Below are positions 43,038-56,256 of a stretch of 64,000 bases of DNA, one piece after another. Under the pieces are notes generated by a model. It was not told the origin of the DNA. It was given only the letters and a program-made list of their open reading frames with translations, and searched no databases. The DNA comes from Microbispora bryophytorum. Lineage in GTDB: Bacteria > Actinomycetota > Actinomycetes > Streptosporangiales > Streptosporangiaceae. Within the stretch, counting starts at the first letter, position 1. Each line of letters begins with the position of its first letter. Made by a program: the position numbers and the translations under genes. The DNA is taken from assembly GCF_006874465.1 (NCBI RefSeq), contig NZ_VIRL01000010.1, positions 186,001 through 250,000 on the forward strand. The letters run 5' to 3'.

Positions 43038-43766
43038 ATGAGATCAACCGGCGTCCGCGGGGCCCTGCGCCGCCTCTTCCGCCAGGAGAAGGCCCCGCCG
43101 CCGCGCTCCGGGCGGCCGATCGCGCTCGTCTACCGGGGCCCGGCCTCGATCCCGGGTTGCTCCGAGGCGGTCGCCGGGTTGCTGGAGGCCAGCCGCTGGG
43201 GCTTCGACGTCCGCTACACCGGCCCGCACGAGGAGATCCCGCTCTCGGCGGAGGCGCTGGCCGGGGCCGCCGTGTACGCCCAGCCCGGTGGCGGGGATCT
43301 GGACCGCGGCTACCGGCATCTCAAGCGGCATCGCGGCCTGCTCCGCGACTACGTCGCCCGAGGCGGCCGTTATCTCGGCTTCTGTCTCGGCGGCTATCTC
43401 GCCGGAGCCACCCCGGGGTTCGCCCTGCTGCCTGGCGACACCGACCAGTACATCGTCTCGCCGGGCTCGACCGTGGAGGGCGAGGAGGACACGCTCGTCG
43501 ACGTGCGGTGGCGCGGCCGGGACAGGAGCGTGTTCTTCCAGGACGGACCCTGCTTCCTGCTCGACCCGGGCAACAAGGCCAGCGTCCTCGCCACCTACCC
43601 CAACGGCGCCGTGGCCGCCCTCGTCGCGCCGTACGGCGCGGGCCGGGTCGGCGTGGTCGGCCCGCATCCGGAGGCCACCGACGACTGGTTCACGGACGCC
43701 GGCCTGCCGGTGCGGCACGCACAGGACCTCGGCCTCGACCTCGTGGACGCGGCGATGACCGAGTGA
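43038..43766 (+). CDS. BPL_N domain (class I amidotransferase-like) protein
   Basis: 242 residues with the biotin-protein-ligase N-terminal-type Rossmann/amidotransferase fold. VYAQPGGGDLDRGYRHLKRH is followed by the nucleophile elbow RYLGFCLGGYLAG (Cys) and by VRWRGRDRSVFFQDGPCFL. GRVGVVGPHPEATDDWF supplies the conserved His-Glu segment near the C-terminus. Start at 43038, with GAGGAA upstream, 19 bases after the NRPS stop. The role with Pls-type synthetases is unknown; trimming, release or amidation of the product are possibilities. Confidence 0.85.
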   Translation: MRSTGVRGALRRLFRQEKAPPPRSGRPIALVYRGPASIPGCSEAVAGLLEASRWGFDVRYTGPHEEIPLSAEALAGAAVYAQPGGGDLDRGYRHLKRHRGLLRDYVARGGRYLGFCLGGYLAGATPGFALLPGDTDQYIVSPGSTVEGEEDTLVDVRWRGRDRSVFFQDGPCFLLDPGNKASVLATYPNGAVAALVAPYGAGRVGVVGPHPEATDDWFTDAGLPVRHAQDLGLDLVDAAMTE

Positions 43767-43845
43767 GCACCGTAACAGGTGTGTTTTAAGAGGAAATTGG
43801 CACAAATGTGACTAGTAGGGATGAATTACCGCTTACTACCAAAAA

Positions 43846-43860
43846 TCCCCATTATGGGGA
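43846..43860 (+). promoter_or_regulatory. hairpin sequestering the M1 peptidase ribosome-binding site
   Basis: TCCCCA (43846-43851), loop TTA, TGGGGA (43855-43860). The 3' arm is the GGGGAG Shine-Dalgarno directly before the start at 43862. The stem is perfect and lies in an AT-rich leader. Translation control by melting or ligand binding is possible. Confidence 0.5.
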
Positions 43861-43861
43861 G

Positions 43862-45241
43862 ATGGTGCGTAAATTGGCCGCCCTCGCCGCGAGCCTCACC
43901 GTGATGGCGTCCTCGGCGGCTCCGGCCGCCGCGGAACCGGTCACCTTCCTTCCCGGGGCGGCGGGGGCGGGCGATCCCTACTACCCCCTCCAGGGCAACG
44001 GCGGCTACGACGTCGGACACTACGACCTGCGCCTGCGGTTCGATCCCGACGGCCACAAGGTGGACGCCACCACGACGATCACCGCGATCGCCGCCCAGAA
44101 CCTGTCGCGGTTCAACCTCGACTTCTCCGGGCCGTCGATCAGCGACGTACTGGTGAACGGCGCCCGGGCCGCATACCGGCGCGACGGCCAGGAACTGGTG
44201 GTCACCCCGCCGAACGGGCTGAGGTCGGGAAGCACGTTCACGGTCGCGGTCTCCTACGCCGGTGCCCCGAAGGCGGTCTCGGACGCGACCGGCGAGCAGG
44301 GATGGATCAGGACCAAGGACGGCGCGTACGTGGCGTCCCAGCCGGACGGCGCGCGCAGCTGGTTCCCGGCCGACGACAGCCCGGCGGACAAGGCCACCTT
44401 CTCCTTCCGGGTGTCCGCACCCGGGGATCTCACCGTGCTGGCCAACGGCGAGCGTACGGGGACCGGCGGCGCGGACGCCGACGGCTACCGGACCACGCGA
44501 TGGGAGATGAGGCAGCCGATGGCGCCCTATCTCGCCACGGTCGCGATCGGACGCTTCGTGGTGAGCGAGGGCACGGTCGACGGCATGCCCAACGTGACCG
44601 CCTACGACCCGTCGCTGGCGGATGAGTCGAAGGACCTGCACGACTTCACGGCGAAGGCGGTCGCGTGGGAGACCGGGCTCTTCGGCCCCTACCCGTTCTC
44701 CTCCACGGGAGGCATCGCCGACGGCGACGGCTCCGTGACCGCGCTGGAGACCCAGGGCCGGCCCGTCTACAGCGGCGGCCCGACCGACGACCTGGAGATC
44801 GTGCACGAGCTGGCACACCAGTGGTTCGGCGACAGCGTCGGCGTGCGGAGCTGGCGCGACATCTGGCTCAACGAGGGCTTCGCGACGTACGCCGAATGGC
44901 TCTACCAGGAGCAGCACGGCGGGCCGACCGCCAAGAAGATCTTCGACCGGCACTACCGGAAGACCGGCCACTTCTGGAACCTGAAGACCGGCGATCCCGG
45001 TCAGGCGCACATGTTCGACGAGCACGCGGTGTACCTCCGGGGCGCGATGACCGTCCAGGCCCTGCGTACGAAGATCGGGGACAAGGTGTTCTTCCCCCTG
45101 CTGAAGACCTGGGCGCAGGGGAACAGGCACGGCACGGCGACCACGGCCGACTTCGTCGCCCTCGCGGAGAGGCTCAGCGGGCAGAACCTCCGCCCCTTCT
45201 TCGACGCATGGCTCTACCAGGCGAAAAAGCCCCGGCTCTGA
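43862..45241 (+). CDS. secreted M1 family metallopeptidase
   Basis: 459 residues. Signal peptide: [18 protein letters not shown], cleaved near APAAAEP. Catalytic zinc motif [12 protein letters not shown]...[12 protein letters not shown] (HExxH, 18 residues, E) is intact. The usual GxMEN exopeptidase motif reads [12 protein letters not shown]. It is secreted and zinc-dependent. Known poly-lysine-degrading enzymes of streptomycetes are M1-like Zn aminopeptidases, so it may protect the producer or trim the polymer; that is inference. The start at 43862 abuts the SD; GTG at 43865 is an alternative. Confidence 0.9.
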   Translation: MVRKLAALAASLTVMASSAAPAAAEPVTFLPGAAGAGDPYYPLQGNGGYDVGHYDLRLRFDPDGHKVDATTTITAIAAQNLSRFNLDFSGPSISDVLVNGARAAYRRDGQELVVTPPNGLRSGSTFTVAVSYAGAPKAVSDATGEQGWIRTKDGAYVASQPDGARSWFPADDSPADKATFSFRVSAPGDLTVLANGERTGTGGADADGYRTTRWEMRQPMAPYLATVAIGRFVVSEGTVDGMPNVTAYDPSLADESKDLHDFTAKAVAWETGLFGPYPFSSTGGIADGDGSVTALETQGRPVYSGGPTDDLEIVHELAHQWFGDSVGVRSWRDIWLNEGFATYAEWLYQEQHGGPTAKKIFDRHYRKTGHFWNLKTGDPGQAHMFDEHAVYLRGAMTVQALRTKIGDKVFFPLLKTWAQGNRHGTATTADFVALAERLSGQNLRPFFDAWLYQAKKPRL

Positions 45242-45243
45242 AC

Positions 45244-45267
45244 CCGGCGCGCCCGGCGTGGCGCCGG
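45244..45267 (+). terminator. hairpin after the M1 peptidase gene
   Basis: CCGGCGC (45244-45250) pairs with GCGCCGG (45261-45267) across 10 bases, two bases after the stop codon. No U-tract. Confidence 0.5.
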
Positions 45268-45495
45268 CGAGGGACGTTCCGGCGGGGGGCGTGTGCACGC
45301 CGCGGATGTATCCGGGAGTCGCGATCGACACTGACACATCTCCTCCGAGGATGATCCGCCGCAATCACCCGCCGGGTAACCTTGCAGGCCGGTGTGCCCG
45401 CTCCGTCCGCGGCCGCGGACACAGGGGACATGGCCTTCAGCAGTGCTTTATATGCTTTCTTTCTCCTGTTCATGACGGTGATCGCGAGGGTGGAC

Positions 45496-50316
<4,821 letters not shown>

Positions 50317-50338
50317 GCGCGGCGCCCCGGAGATGAGA

Positions 50339-50370
50339 GGTCAGATCTGTGATCGTTCACAGATCTGACC
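50339..50370. terminator. perfect 13-bp hairpin after the kinase gene
   Basis: GGTCAGATCTGTG (50339-50351), loop ATCGTT, CACAGATCTGACC (50358-50370). It begins 23 bases past the stop codon. No U-tract. The arms are less GC-rich than the surroundings, so a protein-binding site cannot be excluded. Confidence 0.6.
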
Positions 50371-50692
50371 CGGCATGCGGGACTGAAAATTTCACTGATC
50401 GGCGCGCGGCGTCGAGGTGCAGGTGACACCCCCAGGCCTGCTTCTACCAGCCGCGATCGACTTACTTGGACGCGTCCGATGATTGCGTTCACATCGGTGA
50501 ATCGGAGCCGATTGACCACACCGCCGATATCGCGTTGTGATGACGCACCCGGCGCATCTCGTCGCACCGCACCCGCCGGGGGCAGGTCCGACCCGGGAGG
50601 TCCCGCCTCGGAGAACCCGATCACGCCCATGCTTCCGGCGCCCTCACGGCCGAACGCTGCGCCCCCATCGGCACCCCCTCATGGAGTTCCAG
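50371..50692. other. gene-free upstream region of the PL11 lyase gene
   Basis: About 320 bases with no supported gene. It is lower in GC near 50380-50540 and contains TTGACC near 50512, a possible -35, with no clear -10 at 17 bases. It probably holds the lyase promoter. No repeat or operator stands out. Confidence 0.4.
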
Positions 50693-53023
50693 ATGACCAC
50701 ACGACGAAGATCCGCTCTGGTCGCCGCCGTGGCCTGCGCCGCCGCGCTCGCCGGGGCCGGGGTCCTGCCGGCCCTGCCCGCCTCGGCGGCGGCGGGCTGC
50801 CGGGTGGACTACCAGGTGACCAACCAGTGGCAGGACGGCTTCGGCACCGCCATCACGATCACCAACCTCGGCGACGCGATCAACGGCTGGACGCTCACCT
50901 GGTCCTACTCCGCGGGCCAGACCGTTACGCAGGCGTGGAACGCCACCGTGACCCAGAGCGGCGGCCAGGTCAGCGCCAAGGACGCCGGTTACAACGCCTC
51001 GATCCCCACCGGCGGCACGACGTCGTTCGGCTTCAACGGCTCGTGGAACAACTCGTCCAATCCCGTGCCCGCGAGCTTCGCGCTCAACGGCACCACCTGC
51101 ACCGGCGGGGTCACGAGCAGCCCCTCTCCGAGTCCCAGCGCGAGCCCGAGCGTCAGTCCGAGCGCGAGCCCGACCCCGTCGCCCTCCGCCAGCCCCACGC
51201 CGAGCCCTTCCGCGAGCCCCTCCCCGAGCCCCACGCCGAGCCCCTCCCCGAGCCCCACGAGCATCCCGGCGGGCGCGCGGCAGATGGAGGACCTCGACCG
51301 CGGCCTGATCAGCGTGCGGTCGGGCAGCGGCAACCTGGTCTCCTGGCGCCTGCTCGGCACCGAGAGCATCGGCACCGGGTTCAACGTCTACCGGGGATCG
51401 ACGAAGCTGAACTCCTCGCCGATCACCAACTCCACGAACTACCTCGACTCCGGGGCCGCCGCCGACGCCACGTACACGGTGCGGGCCGTGGTGAACGGCG
51501 CGGAGCAGGCGGCGTCGCAGACGTCGCTGCGCTTCACCGGCGGCGACCACCTCGACGTGCCCATCCAGCCGCCGTCCGGCGGCACCACACCCGACGGGGT
51601 GGCCTACACCTACAGCGCCAACGACGCGAGCGTGGGCGACCTCGACGGCGACGGGCAGTACGAGTTCGTGCTGAAGTGGGACCCGTCCAACGCCAAGGAC
51701 AACTCCCAGTCGGGCTACACCGGTGACGTGTTCGTCGACGCGTACCGGCTCAACGGCTCCCGCATGTGGCGGATCGACCTCGGGCGCAACATCCGCGCCG
51801 GCGCCCACTACACGCAGTTCCAGGTGTACGACTACGACGGCGACGGCAGGGCCGAGGTGGCGATGAAGACCGCCGACGGCACCAGGGACGGCGCCGGGAG
51901 AGTCATCGGCAGCTCCTCGGCCGACTACCGCAACTCCTCCGGCTACGTCCTGTCCGGTCCCGAATACCTGACCATGTTCAACGGCCAGACCGGCGCGGCC
52001 ATGTCCACCGTGAACTACGACCCGCCGCGCGGGACGGTCTCCTCCTGGGGCGACTCCTACGGCAACCGCGTGGACCGCTTCCTCGCCGCCACCGCCTACC
52101 TCGACGGCGCCCGCCCGTCGCTGATCATGTCGCGCGGCTACTACACGCGTACGGTCATCGCCGCCTGGGACTTCCGCAACGGCTCACTGGTCGAGCGGTG
52201 GAAGTTCGACTCCGACTCCGCGGGCAGCCAGTACACGGGGCAGGGCAACCACAACCTGGCCGTCGCCGACGTGGACGCCGACGGCAAGGACGAGATCGTC
52301 TTCGGCGCGATGGCGATCAACGACAACGGCTCGGCGCTGTGGAACACCCGCAACGGCCACGGCGACGCCATGCACGTCGGCGACCTCGATCCGTCGCGCG
52401 CCGGGCTGGAGGTGTTCAAGGTGGACGAGGACACCAGCAAGCCCGCGGCGTGGATGGCCGACGCCCGCACCGGCTCGATCATCTGGAGCAACGCCTCCTG
52501 CGGCTGCGACAACGGCCGCGGCGTCTCCGACGACGTCTGGTCCGGCAGCTCGGGCGCCGAGTCGTGGTCGTCCGGGGTCGGCGGCGTCTTCAACACCAGG
52601 GGGCAGAACGTCGGGCGCAAGCCGGGCTCGGCGAACTTCCTCGCGTGGTGGGACGCCGACCCGGTCCGCGAACTGCTCGACGGCACCCACATCGACAAGT
52701 ACGGCACCGGCGGCGACACCCGCCTGCTGACCGGCTCGAACGTGCACTCCAACAACGGCACCAAGTCCACCCCGTCCCTGTCCGCCGACCTGTTCGGCGA
52801 CTGGCGCGAGGAGGTCGTCTGGCCGACGAGCGACAACACCGCCCTGCGGATCTACAGCACGACCACGGCGACGAGCCGGCAGATCTACACGCTGATGCAC
52901 GACCCGGTATACCGGGTGGCGGTCGCCTGGCAGAACACCGCCTACAACCAGCCGCCCCACACGGGCTTCTTCCTCGGGGACGGCATGTCCACCCCGGCCA
53001 AGCCGAACATCTATCTGAGGTGA
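50693..53023 (+). CDS. secreted rhamnogalacturonan lyase (PL11) with CBM2
   Basis: 776 residues. Signal peptide RRSALVAAVACAAALAGAG, cleaved near ASA. Residues ~38-140 are a family 2 carbohydrate-binding module (CRVDYQVTNQWQDGFGTAIT, WNATVTQSGG, Cys pair). A Ser-Pro repeat linker spans ~143-190. The rest is a PL11 beta-propeller with Ca-binding repeats (ASVGDLDGDGQYEFVLKWD, VYDYDGDGRAEVAMKTADG, DVDADGKDEIVFGA) and ends with NQPPHTGFFLGDGM. It cleaves rhamnogalacturonan I of plant pectin outside the cell. The ATG at 50693 has GGAG at 6 bases; one 12 bases upstream is an alternative. Confidence 0.94.
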   Translation: MTTRRRSALVAAVACAAALAGAGVLPALPASAAAGCRVDYQVTNQWQDGFGTAITITNLGDAINGWTLTWSYSAGQTVTQAWNATVTQSGGQVSAKDAGYNASIPTGGTTSFGFNGSWNNSSNPVPASFALNGTTCTGGVTSSPSPSPSASPSVSPSASPTPSPSASPTPSPSASPSPSPTPSPSPSPTSIPAGARQMEDLDRGLISVRSGSGNLVSWRLLGTESIGTGFNVYRGSTKLNSSPITNSTNYLDSGAAADATYTVRAVVNGAEQAASQTSLRFTGGDHLDVPIQPPSGGTTPDGVAYTYSANDASVGDLDGDGQYEFVLKWDPSNAKDNSQSGYTGDVFVDAYRLNGSRMWRIDLGRNIRAGAHYTQFQVYDYDGDGRAEVAMKTADGTRDGAGRVIGSSSADYRNSSGYVLSGPEYLTMFNGQTGAAMSTVNYDPPRGTVSSWGDSYGNRVDRFLAATAYLDGARPSLIMSRGYYTRTVIAAWDFRNGSLVERWKFDSDSAGSQYTGQGNHNLAVADVDADGKDEIVFGAMAINDNGSALWNTRNGHGDAMHVGDLDPSRAGLEVFKVDEDTSKPAAWMADARTGSIIWSNASCGCDNGRGVSDDVWSGSSGAESWSSGVGGVFNTRGQNVGRKPGSANFLAWWDADPVRELLDGTHIDKYGTGGDTRLLTGSNVHSNNGTKSTPSLSADLFGDWREEVVWPTSDNTALRIYSTTTATSRQIYTLMHDPVYRVAVAWQNTAYNQPPHTGFFLGDGMSTPAKPNIYLR
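51117..51261 (+). repeat. Ser-Pro linker repeats
   Basis: Degenerate 6- and 12-base units (CCGAGCCCC, CCGAGCCCCACG types) encode an SPSPSASPTP linker joining the CBM2 to the lyase. Such linkers are often O-glycosylated in actinomycetes. Confidence 0.8.
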
Positions 53024-53095
53024 GACCCCGGCGGCGGTCGCGGACACACCTGGCGAGGTCCGCGGCCGCCGCCGTGCCGGGCACGCCCGGAGCAC

Positions 53096-53530
53096 TCAGC
53101 TCGCGACCTCCGCGAGGCCCAGTCCGAGCTGGGTGTACAGCTCCAACTGGTCGAAGTACTCCCGGTGAGTTTTGATCTTGCCGTCCTCGACGAAGGACGC
53201 GCAGGTGCCACGGAAGGTGACCGGCCGATTGGTCGCCTCCATCTCCCGCCCGTCCGGCAGCAGGATCGGCCCGAGGTGGGTGCCCGTGGCCGTCCACTCC
53301 ACCATCATCGGCGCGTCACAGGCGGTGGCTTCGTACCAAACGATAAGCTGGAAGTCGGGAAAGCTCCTGAACACCTGCTCGTACATCCATCCGATCTGCT
53401 CGTGTCCCTCCGCCACACCGAAGGGCGAGACGAGGACGGCGTCCGGACTGAAGACTTCGAGCACAGCCTCCAGATTGTGTTCGTTGAGCGCATCGGCCAG
53501 CTGACGCTTCACAGCCCATAGATCCGACAT
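53096..53530 (-). CDS. SnoaL-like / nuclear transport factor 2 fold protein
   Basis: 144 residues with the alpha+beta NTF2-like cone. The start KRQLADALNEHNLEAVLEVF is followed by FSPDAVLVSPFGVAEGHEQI, then FRSFPDFQLIVWYEATACDA and FVEDGKIKTHREYFDQLEL. The pattern matches SnoaL-like polyketide-cyclase or ester-cyclase homologues; catalysis is not assured. The ATG at 53530 has GAAGGA upstream. Convergent with the PL11 gene and divergent from the site-2 protease gene. Confidence 0.85.
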   Translation of the reverse strand: MSDLWAVKRQLADALNEHNLEAVLEVFSPDAVLVSPFGVAEGHEQIGWMYEQVFRSFPDFQLIVWYEATACDAPMMVEWTATGTHLGPILLPDGREMEATNRPVTFRGTCASFVEDGKIKTHREYFDQLELYTQLGLGLAEVAS

Positions 53531-53777
53531 GACGACAGTCCTTCGACGGTCGGTATACAGTCCAACAACTCTAGTCAGGACCTGGTCAGACGTCTCTCCG
53601 GATTGCGTTACCGGAGCACCAGAAGCGGGTTCCGATTTCACACGATTGCGCAATCTCGGCACAGCGGTTCCGGCGGCGTCCCGCTGACTGCGCGTCGAAG
53701 CCTCCAGGCCCCCCTGCCACCGCGTGACCAGCGCCTTTGTGGGTAGGCCAGTCACTGCGGAGGGCCGAGGGGGTGGC

Positions 53778-55088
53778 ATGATGCGATCGTCGATCAGTCT
53801 CGGCCGCGTGGCCGGGGTCCCGGTCGGGCTCAACATCAGCGTCGTCGTGATCGTCGTGATCCTGGTGATCGGACTGGCCTTCGGCCGTTTCCCCATCGCC
53901 TTCCCCGGCCTCTCGACCGCGGCGTACGTGCTGGCCGCGGTGGTGTCGGCCCTGCTCTTCCTGGCCTCGCTGCTCGCGCACGAGCTGGCCCACGCGATCG
54001 TCGCCAAGCGGCACGGGCTGGAGGTCAACGGCATCACCCTCTGGCTGCTCGGCGGGGTGGCCGAACTGCGCGGGGAGCCCCGCTCCCCCGGCGCCGACCT
54101 CAAGATCGCCGGGGTGGGGCCGCTGACCAGCGTCGTGCTCGGCGGCGTCTTCGCCCTCGTGTCCTGGGGGGTTTCCGCCGCCGGCACGCCACCGCTGATC
54201 AGTGGGATGTTCGGCTACCTGGCCGCGGTGAACGTGCTGCTGGCCGTGTTCAACCTCGTGCCCGCCGCGCCGCTGGACGGCGGCCGGGTGCTGCGCGCCT
54301 TCCTGTGGGCGCGCTGGCACGACCGCCTGCGGGCCGCCGTGGCCGCCGCCCGGGCCGGCCGGGTCTTCGGCTACCTCCTGATCGCGATCGGCTTCCTCAA
54401 CCTCGTCTCCGGCCTCAGCCTTCAGGGGTTCTGGCTGGCCCTGATCGGCCTGTTCCTGGTGAACGCGGCCACCGCCGAGGAGCAGCAGACGCAGATCGAC
54501 GCCGCTCTGCACGGGATCACGGTGGGTGAGGTGATGTCGCGTGACCCGGTCGTCGCCCATCCCGACGAGACCGTGGCCGGTCTGGTCGACCGGCTCGTGC
54601 TGCGCCACCACCTGTCCACCTATCCGCTACGGGACGACGACGGCCGATTTTCGGGGCTGGTGACGCTGGGCCGCGTCCGGCGCGTGCCGCCCGACGATCG
54701 CGCGATCACCAGACTGCGGAAGATCGCATGTCCGCCGTCGGACGTGCCCACCGCCCGCCCCGGCGACCAGCTCACGGAGCTGCTCCAGCGGATGAGCGGG
54801 TGCACGGACGGCCGGGCCGTGGTCCTCGACGACGACGGGCACCTGGTCGGCCTGGTCACCCCCACCGACATCAGCAGGACCATCCAGACGGTGGACCTGC
54901 GGGCGCGCGAGCCGTACCGGACGCCGCGTGGCGCCGACCTCGCTCCGCCCCCTCCCGGAGACCGCACCCCCGGAGGACCCTCTTCCGGAGGCCCCGCTCC
55001 CAGCGGTCCCGCTCCCGGAGGGCCCGCTCCCGGAGGCCCCGCTCCTGGAGGCACGGTCCCGCCGGCCGGTCGCCGCGACGCCGCCTGA
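53778..55088 (+). CDS. site-2 protease (M50) with CBS domains
   Basis: 436 residues. Membrane helices from residue ~18, zinc motif LLAHELAHAIVAKRHG and the second active-site motif NLVPAAPLDGGRVLRAFLW (Asp ligand). Two CBS domains occupy ~250-375 (VMSRDPVVAHPDETVAGLVD, then VVLDDDGHLVGLVTPTDI). A Gly/Pro repeat tail (APGGP units) ends the protein. It is an intramembrane protease; the CBS pair suggests nucleotide control. The ATG at 53778 follows GAGGGGG. A SigR-like sigma factor lies ~500 bases downstream, but a substrate link is not shown. Confidence 0.92.
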   Translation: MMRSSISLGRVAGVPVGLNISVVVIVVILVIGLAFGRFPIAFPGLSTAAYVLAAVVSALLFLASLLAHELAHAIVAKRHGLEVNGITLWLLGGVAELRGEPRSPGADLKIAGVGPLTSVVLGGVFALVSWGVSAAGTPPLISGMFGYLAAVNVLLAVFNLVPAAPLDGGRVLRAFLWARWHDRLRAAVAAARAGRVFGYLLIAIGFLNLVSGLSLQGFWLALIGLFLVNAATAEEQQTQIDAALHGITVGEVMSRDPVVAHPDETVAGLVDRLVLRHHLSTYPLRDDDGRFSGLVTLGRVRRVPPDDRAITRLRKIACPPSDVPTARPGDQLTELLQRMSGCTDGRAVVLDDDGHLVGLVTPTDISRTIQTVDLRAREPYRTPRGADLAPPPPGDRTPGGPSSGGPAPSGPAPGGPAPGGPAPGGTVPPAGRRDAA

Positions 55089-55131
55089 CCGACGCCGCCC
55101 GAACGCGCCGTCTGAACGCGCCCGCCGCGGC

Positions 55132-55252
55132 GCGCGTCATCCGGCCCGCGTGATCCGGCCGCCGTGATCCGGCCCGCGTCATTCGGTGCGCGTCATTCGG
55201 TGCGTTGTCATTCGGTGCGGGTCATTCGTCGGCGGGTCATTCGTCGGCGGGT
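55132..55252. repeat. TCATTCGGTGCG-type tandem repeats downstream of the small acidic gene
   Basis: About eight degenerate units of 12-16 bases: first GTGATCCGGCCC types, then GTCATTCGGTGCG, then two copies of GGGTCATTCGTCGGC. The last units include the stop codon of the 56-aa gene, so that 3' end has been duplicated. Confidence 0.8.
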
Positions 55253-55407
55253 TCCTCGACGTCGTCGGGCGAGTCGGCGCCGGGGGCGTGCCAGTCGCCG
55301 GACACGCCGCCGTCCAGATCCGCGCCGGGCTCCACGTCGGCCGACTCCGCCAGCGGCGGCAGCCGGTCGGGGATCAGGTTCTCCGGCTCCGCGTTGTCCT
55401 TCGGCAT
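55237..55407 (-). CDS. small acidic protein (56 aa), unknown function
   Basis: Translates to 56 residues, starting MPKDNAEPENLIPDRLPPLA and ending DSPDDVEEPADE, highly acidic with no Cys and no membrane segment. A strong GAGGAGGAGG lies 5 bases before the ATG at 55407, the main support for it being real. It is divergent from the sigma-factor gene, 205 bases away. It may be intrinsically disordered. I do not recognise the family. Confidence 0.6.
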   Translation of the reverse strand: MPKDNAEPENLIPDRLPPLAESADVEPGADLDGGVSGDWHAPGADSPDDVEEPADE

Positions 55408-55612
55408 GGCCTCCTCCTCGGACTGCTGCCTCTCCGTCTTCGCGTACCCTCCAGTGGCGCCGACATTCGGTCAGGTCGCAGAGACGGACGCGACAGCCGA
55501 AAACAGATTCGCGAGCCGTGTCGAACGAGGGACCAGGGGTAGGCGGACGGTGCGACCGGACCGGACAAAGCGGTCGTAAATGATAGAGGCAGGCTCTCAA
55601 GGAGGTGGGGAT

Positions 55613-56230
55613 ATGACGATCGTCGACGACACGGCGGTCGAACGGCGGCGGCTGCGGTTCGAGCGGGACGCGCTGCCGTACATCGACCAGATCTACGCCG
55701 GCGCCCTACGGCTCGCCCGAAACCCCGCCGACGCCGAAGACCTGGTGCAGGACGTCTACCTGCGGGCCTTCAGCAGCTTCCACCAGTTCCGCGAGGGCAC
55801 GAACCTACGGGCCTGGCTGTACCGCATCCTGACCAACACCTACATCAACACCTACCGGCGGCAGCAGCGGCAGCCGCAGCGGTCCGCGGCCGAGGACGTG
55901 GAGGACTGGCAGCTCGCCGACGCGGCCTCGCACACCTCGTCGGGGCTCAAGTCGGCCGAGGTGGAGGCCCTGGACGGGTTACCCGACTCCCGGGTGAAGC
56001 AGGCGCTGCAGGACCTGCCCGAGGACTTCCGGCTCGCGGTCTACCTCGCCGACGTGGAGGGCTTCGCCTACAAGGAGATCGCGCAGATCACGGACGTCCC
56101 CATCGGCACCGTCATGTCACGGCTGCACCGGGGACGCCGGCAACTGCGGACCAAGCTGGAGGACTACGCCGCCGAGCTCGGCCTGCTCCGGGCGGCAAGC
56201 GCCGCCGCCCGGGACGGTGAGAAGACCTAG
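55613..56230 (+). CDS. ECF sigma factor, SigR/SigH-like (group with RsrA-type control)
   Basis: 205 residues. Region 2: [20 protein letters not shown], then [18 protein letters not shown] and [19 protein letters not shown]. Region 4: [20 protein letters not shown], then [20 protein letters not shown]. The intervening [20 protein letters not shown] is closely like Streptomyces SigR, the thiol-oxidative-stress sigma factor. GGAGGTGGGG precedes the ATG. No RsrA-type zinc anti-sigma (HxxxCxxC) gene follows; the next gene is convergent 26 bases away. Confidence 0.92.
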   Translation: MTIVDDTAVERRRLRFERDALPYIDQIYAGALRLARNPADAEDLVQDVYLRAFSSFHQFREGTNLRAWLYRILTNTYINTYRRQQRQPQRSAAEDVEDWQLADAASHTSSGLKSAEVEALDGLPDSRVKQALQDLPEDFRLAVYLADVEGFAYKEIAQITDVPIGTVMSRLHRGRRQLRTKLEDYAAELGLLRAASAAARDGEKT

Positions 56231-56256
56231 GCAGGCGACTCAGGCGTCCCCGCGCC

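Noticed and set aside
39689..43039. 1116-codon open frame on the minus strand opposite the NRPS
   Set aside because: Arg/His/Gly-rich antisense shadow of a well-motified NRPS.
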